Part shown: piece by piece, positions 13,971 through 17,115 of the stretch
Position numbering within the stretch: position 1 is the first letter of the stretch
Layout: each line of letters begins with the position of its first letter
Assembly: GCA_031255035.1 (NCBI GenBank)
Contig: JAIRTI010000274.1
Span: forward strand, 1 to 17,115
Origin: Desulfovibrio sp.
Lineage (GTDB): Bacteria; Desulfobacterota; Desulfovibrionia; Desulfovibrionales; Desulfovibrionaceae
Direction of reading: 5' to 3'
DNA: 17,115 nt
The notes under the pieces: generated by a model
Told to the model about the DNA's origin: nothing
Databases searched by the model: none
The model's input: only the letters and a program-made list of their open reading frames with translations
Translations under genes and position numbers: made by a program

Positions 13971-15442
13971 ACCGCATCCTTGTGCAACGTCGAATGTCCG
14001 ACTAGAAAACCGCAGGCCAGAAAGGCCGAAATCATGGTGCCCATCAGACCCGGCGCGATAATCGACTGGCCGGCGAGCCACAGGTTGGAAATACGGGTCA
14101 TGGGCATGGGGTTCAACTGGCCGACGCTATGCTTGCAGCCATAGAGCCCGCCGTGAGGGGTATGTAAAAAGTCGCGCATAGTCAAGGGGGTTGCGCCATC
14201 TACAAAGCGAACGGCCGCAAGCTCCGGGCACATGTCCACCAGAGACTGCCTGATATTCTCCATAACATGCTGTTTCCACTGCTTGTAAGCGGCCGGCCGG
14301 TCGGCCCTGCCGCTGCCGGCCCAGGCGCGGACCTGCTCAAAACTGCCGGGCGCGACCACGACAACGCCGATCCGGCCGTCGCCGCCGTCCTTTTGCGGGC
14401 TACAGGCCACGAAATACGGGCCGTTTTCCGGTTTTGCGTCGGCGCTGAAGGAGTTCTCAAGCGTGGCGTCGCGGCAGAGAAAGAGGTTCCGGCCTTTCAG
14501 GCATTCGGGCCTGGCCTCGGCAATGCCGAAGAGCATGCAGGCCGTTGACGTTTCCTCCAAATCGCGCAAATGGGCCAGGTAGGCGGGCCTGAGGACGTCT
14601 TTCCCCATCGCGGCCAGAGCCGGGGGATGCACGGTGCAAACGACGGCGTCGGTATCGATGCGCTCGCCGCTGTCCAGTTCCACGGCGTTCAGGCGTTTGG
14701 GGCTGTCGCTGTGCAGGCGCGTTACGGCCGTGCCCTTGCGTATGGTCACGCCCAGGCTTTCCAGCTTGCGCTCCATGGCAAGGACGAGGGCCCGGCCGCC
14801 GCCCGCGAAATTGTGCACGGAATCAAAATAGGAGGCTGTTACATAGGCGTGCTGGGTGAAAGAGACTTCTTCCGGAGAGACGCCGTACAGCAGCGAATGC
14901 ATGGCCAGGGTGGCGCGCAGATGCGCGTTGCCCGTCGCGTTTTCCAGATAGCGCGCCAGCGGGACGTTGGAGCGCTTGGAGGGCGCGCCGCCCATGTTCA
15001 TAAAAAAACCGAGCAGCGACGAAGCGTCGAAATCGCTGTGGGCGTCCCGCATATAGGCGCGGACCGCTACGGCGTCCTGGGGAAACTGCCGGCACAGCGC
15101 TTCGGTCATGGCTTCGTAGCCGATGGGCAGCCGCACCACCCGGCCGGTATCGGCAAAGCGTATTTCATCGAAGCAGTCGTCAGCAAAGGCCGCCACATCA
15201 AGAGGCGCCAGGCCGAGATAACGCAGATACCGTGACACGATGCCGTTTTCAGCCAGCCCCCCGGTATAGTGCAGCCCGGTATCGAAATAGACGCCTTCGC
15301 GCGAAAAACCCCTGCCCGTCAGGCCGAGCCGGGGGGATTTTTCAATCAGCGTCACCTTTCGTCCGTTGCGGGCCAGGATAAGCGCGCTGGTCAGCCCGCT
15401 GAAGCCCGCGCCGATGACGCAGACGGATTGTGCTTCGACCAT
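13961..15442 (-). CDS. CrtI/phytoene-desaturase-like FAD oxidoreductase
   Basis: A 493-residue flavoprotein. The N-terminal dinucleotide fold reads VIGAGFSGLTSALILARNG (GxGxxG at 11-16) with E34 at the end of strand 2. RLGLTGRGFSREGVYFDTGLHY follows as in the CrtI/RetSat group. The C-terminal LWLAGQSIIAPGLMGTMISAF is the second FAD-contact segment. Family members desaturate, saturate or isomerise long polyenes (phytoene desaturase, carotenoid isomerase, retinol saturase). Here it could act on the conjugated chain, for example by isomerisation or added desaturation. A good GGAG lies 5 nt before the ATG. It is placed between two ketosynthase genes. This activity is not part of the minimal APE pathway as I know it, so the role is open. 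Confidence 0.82.
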   Translation of the reverse strand: MVEAQSVCVIGAGFSGLTSALILARNGRKVTLIEKSPRLGLTGRGFSREGVYFDTGLHYTGGLAENGIVSRYLRYLGLAPLDVAAFADDCFDEIRFADTGRVVRLPIGYEAMTEALCRQFPQDAVAVRAYMRDAHSDFDASSLLGFFMNMGGAPSKRSNVPLARYLENATGNAHLRATLAMHSLLYGVSPEEVSFTQHAYVTASYFDSVHNFAGGGRALVLAMERKLESLGVTIRKGTAVTRLHSDSPKRLNAVELDSGERIDTDAVVCTVHPPALAAMGKDVLRPAYLAHLRDLEETSTACMLFGIAEARPECLKGRNLFLCRDATLENSFSADAKPENGPYFVACSPQKDGGDGRIGVVVVAPGSFEQVRAWAGSGRADRPAAYKQWKQHVMENIRQSLVDMCPELAAVRFVDGATPLTMRDFLHTPHGGLYGCKHSVGQLNPMPMTRISNLWLAGQSIIAPGLMGTMISAFLACGFLVGHSTLHKDAVCG

Positions 15443-15457
15443 ACGGTCTCCAAAGGA

Positions 15458-16684
15458 TTATCGCGGCGTGAAGTCAAGGGCCAGGCAGGAATTGGTGCCG
15501 CCAAAACCGGCCGAATTGCACAAGGCCACGCCAGGGGGCGTTTCCAGCGTCTTCCGGACGATATCCAGCCGGGAGCTCAGGGCGTCGCCCTGTTCGAAAT
15601 TTTTATTGGCCGCAATAAAACCGTGCCTGGCCATGAGCCCGGTGTAGACCACCTGGGCCGCGCCCGACATCCACAGCTCGTGCCCGGTCATGGATTTGGT
15701 GGACGACACCGGCACGCCGCGATCCCCGAAAATATCCAGCAGGTTCGTGGCCTCCATGGCGTCGCCCACGGGCGTGGACGTGGCGTGGGCGCACACGTAG
15801 GTAATGTCGGACCGGCTGAGCCCGGCCTGGGACATGGACTCGCGCATGGCCCGGCCAATGCCCGCGCTGTTGGGGATGGAAATGCTGTCTCCGTCCGAGG
15901 AAAAGCCGTAGCCCAGCAGTTCCGCGTGGATTTTCGCGCCGCGTTTTTTGGCCAGATCGTACCGTTCAAGCATCAGCGCGGCCGCGCCGCCGCTCGGCAC
16001 GAGCCCGTCGCGGCCGGCGTCAAAGGGACGGCTGGCGGTTTCGGGCTCGTCAAACCTGGAGGAAAAGGCCCTGAGTCCGTCAAAACTGCACATGGACTGC
16101 CAGTTGATTTCCTGGGCACCGCCGCAGATGACGCGGTCCTGGCGGCCCAGGCGGATAAGGTCCGCCGCCTGCCCCACCGCGTGGCCGCCGCTGGCGCAGG
16201 CGCCGCTGATGGACCAGCAGGCGCCTTGCGTGCCGAAAATGACGTTGAGGTTCATGCTGACGCAGGATGTCATGGTTCGGAACACCTGGCCGCTGCCGAT
16301 GCCGGTGGTGCTGCCCGTGCGGGCGAGCTTTTCCACCTGTTCCAGAGCGGCGATGCAGCTTGAGTCGCACCCGAAAATAATGCCCGTGCGCTCATTGCGC
16401 AGGTCCTCCGGGGCAAGGCCCGCCTCTTCCAAGGCGTGAAAGACCGCTTCCGCGGCCCATTCGGCGAAATCGGGCATGGTTTTGCGCTGCTTTTTCGAAA
16501 GCGGATGGCGCGGTGCAAAGTCCTGGATGCGCCCGGTCAAAGGACAGATGAAGCCGCGATCAAGGCGTTCGGCGTCGACCGTAATGCCGGACCGGCCTTC
16601 GTAAAGGGCCTTTGCCACCGTATCAACCGAGGCGCCGAGGGAGGAAATGATGCCGAAACCGGTGACGGCTACACGGTGATTCAT
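15458..16684 (-). CDS. Beta-ketoacyl-ACP synthase, FabB-like (KAS I type)
   Basis: A 408-residue condensing enzyme with C163 in SISGACASGGHAVG, H300 in VCAHATSTPVGD, and K330 and H335 in STKSMTGHELW. The context around the nucleophile, and QDRVICGGAQEINWQSMCSFDGLRA, follow E. coli FabB more closely than FabF. In E. coli, FabB works with FabA on unsaturated chains; here it may elongate enoyl or polyene intermediates. It is the first gene of the operon. The ATG at 16684 has GGGAG 8 nt upstream, and 15 bp separate its stop from the flavoprotein. H335-E336-L-W-M replaces the usual H-(S/L)-LGAAG loop, a difference that might tune substrate or partner choice. Confidence 0.9.
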   Translation of the reverse strand: MNHRVAVTGFGIISSLGASVDTVAKALYEGRSGITVDAERLDRGFICPLTGRIQDFAPRHPLSKKQRKTMPDFAEWAAEAVFHALEEAGLAPEDLRNERTGIIFGCDSSCIAALEQVEKLARTGSTTGIGSGQVFRTMTSCVSMNLNVIFGTQGACWSISGACASGGHAVGQAADLIRLGRQDRVICGGAQEINWQSMCSFDGLRAFSSRFDEPETASRPFDAGRDGLVPSGGAAALMLERYDLAKKRGAKIHAELLGYGFSSDGDSISIPNSAGIGRAMRESMSQAGLSRSDITYVCAHATSTPVGDAMEATNLLDIFGDRGVPVSSTKSMTGHELWMSGAAQVVYTGLMARHGFIAANKNFEQGDALSSRLDIVRKTLETPPGVALCNSAGFGGTNSCLALDFTPR

Positions 16685-16861
16685 GCCAGAAGCTCCCAGT
16701 CCGCTCTTTGTGATATGTTCAGGGGCAGAGCGCCGCGCCGGGGTTTGGCAGGATTCGGACGGACCGTCTCCCCGCGGCGCGGCCGGGCGCTGGTCATAAA
16801 AAACGGCCGGATCGCCGCGCGCCCGGAGTTTCGGGCGTGACTGCCCATCGCTTCTTCACTC

Positions 16862-16880
16862 TTGGCGCAAAGTGTGCCAT
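16862..16880 (-). promoter_or_regulatory. Candidate sigma-54-like element or operator
   Basis: On the minus strand, ATGGCACACTTTGCGCC has a perfect TGGCAC -24 box and the GG-N10-GC spacing of sigma-54 promoters, but the -12 part is GCGC rather than TTGC. The plus strand of the same site also keeps GG-N10-GC (TTGGCGCAAAGTGTGC) because the site is a near-palindrome. Transcription would start about 170 nt before the first operon gene. It may equally be a symmetric repressor site or chance. Confidence 0.22.
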
Positions 16881-16960
16881 GTTCCGAACTGCTTTGTGAT
16901 CGAGCGGAGACCGCGCTCGTAAATAACGTCACCAACCATTGCGCCCCAAAGGGAATAAAA

Positions 16961-16990
16961 TTTTCATACAACAAACGCAAGCGTTGAAAA
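16961..16990. promoter_or_regulatory. Nested inverted repeats, candidate operator
   Basis: AACGC-AA-GCGTT (16974-16985) is a perfect 12-bp inverted repeat. TTTTCA (16961-16966) and TGAAAA (16985-16990) form an outer pair around it. The location, about 40-65 bp before the ketoreductase start and next to its weak -35-like TTGAAA, suits a regulator binding site. No regulator gene is visible in the window. Confidence 0.3.
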
Positions 16991-17026
16991 CGCCCTATAG
17001 CATTATAAAAGCCAAGAGGAAAGAGC

Positions 17027-17115
17027 ATGAATGAGACGCAAACCGCCCCGAAAATCGCTCTGGTGACCGGAGCAAGCAAAGGAATCGGCAAAGCCGTGGC
17101 GCTTCGCCTGGCCAA
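17027..17115 (+). CDS. 3-oxoacyl-ACP reductase, FabG-like (ApeQ-like), partial
   Basis: Only the first 29 residues are inside the window; the gene runs off the right edge. They read MNETQTAPKIALVTGASKGI then GKAVALRLA, the start of a short-chain dehydrogenase with the NADPH-binding TGASKGIG motif typical of FabG. AAGAGGA lies 6 nt before the ATG, a good ribosome binding site. A beta-ketoreductase is the one core polyketide activity missing from the minus-strand operon, so this gene very likely supplies it from a divergent transcript. The catalytic Ser-Tyr-Lys lies beyond the window and cannot be checked. Confidence 0.85.
   Translation, partial: MNETQTAPKIALVTGASKGIGKAVALRLA

Larger units (their letters stand above)
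16685..17026. promoter_or_regulatory. Divergent intergenic region, promoters of both units
   Basis: These 342 bp lie between the divergent starts of the operon and the ketoreductase gene. I see no convincing gene. Structures include an inverted repeat GCGCCGCG/CGCGGCGC (16730-16737, 16773-16780), a run of six A at 16798-16803 (six T on the operon strand, after a weak 4-bp stem, so a possible leader attenuator), and CGAGCG/CGCTCG (16901-16919). On the plus strand TTGAAA (16984-16989) and TATAAA (17004-17009) could be a promoter, but the 14-bp spacer is too short, so this is weak. For the operon no clear sigma-70 promoter stands out. Confidence 0.6.

Noticed and set aside
322..16684. PUFA, flexirubin or carotenoid cluster as the main identity
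   Set aside because: There are no multidomain PUFA synthase, no DarA/DarB-type genes, and no phytoene synthase or cyclase. The CrtI-like gene alone does not make it a carotenoid cluster, and the KS/CLF, ligase, hotdog and exporter set fits aryl polyenes better.
16681..17115. A minus-strand open frame whose stop overlaps the first ketosynthase start as ATGA
   Set aside because: It runs through the promoter region and antisense to the ketoreductase, lacks a good start and ribosome binding site, and shows no recognisable family. A short leader peptide from an inner ATG (16848) cannot be excluded but is unsupported.
1..17115. Transposon or prophage insertion
   Set aside because: No transposase, integrase, terminal inverted repeats or tRNA target are visible, and GC content looks even across the operon.

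Overview
The window is almost entirely one long minus-strand operon: 18 genes between about 16.7 kb and 0.3 kb, read right to left. It ends in a clear intrinsic terminator at about 265-286. A nineteenth gene, a FabG-type ketoreductase cut by the window edge, starts on the plus strand at 17027. Base composition is GC-rich throughout. Signal peptides, lipoboxes, a LolA-like protein and an RND-type exporter show a Gram-negative host. GC-rich hairpin cassettes in the 3' flank recall intergenic sequence of Desulfovibrio-like bacteria, but that placement is a low-confidence inference.

The gene set matches an aryl-polyene (APE)-type type II polyketide synthase pathway. In APE systems an AMP ligase loads an aromatic acid onto an acyl carrier protein (ACP). 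Ketosynthases, a ketoreductase and dehydratases then extend it to a conjugated polyene, which is linked to a lipid and exported to the outer membrane. Diagnostic parts seen here are an AMP ligase (322-1566), a ketosynthase next to a cysteine-less chain-length-factor-like partner (1563-3796), two ACPs (3793-4044, 12482-12745), two hotdog dehydratases (6669-7034, 10666-11148), a 4HBT thioesterase (6166-6672), a glycosyltransferase fused to a DUF2062-type membrane domain (4949-6169) and an LpxL-type acyltransferase (4044-4952). A LolA-like protein, an MMPL exporter and a small lipoprotein (7034-10669) form the envelope part.

The promoter-proximal third (11281-16684) carries what looks like an accessory module: a FabB-like ketosynthase, a CrtI/phytoene-desaturase-like flavoprotein, a second FabF-like ketosynthase, an ACP, a PlsC-type acyltransferase and an uncharacterised lipoprotein. 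The CrtI-like enzyme and the second glycerolipid-type acyltransferase go beyond the minimal APE set as I know it. They are the best hint that the product differs from known aryl polyenes. No ammonia-lyase, chorismate lyase or methyltransferase is visible, so the aromatic starter must be made elsewhere or beyond the right edge.

Genes are very tightly packed. Nine junctions are 4-nt ATGA overlaps and seven more are overlaps of 1-10 nt or gaps of 2-15 nt, so translation is probably coupled. The only real internal gap (11149-11280) holds a 12-bp perfect hairpin. Short in-frame tandem repeats occur in the dehydratase and in the chain-length-factor-like gene. The left flank (1-321) holds the terminator, hairpins and a 36-bp direct repeat. 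The right divergent intergenic region (16685-17026) should hold the promoters of both transcription units.
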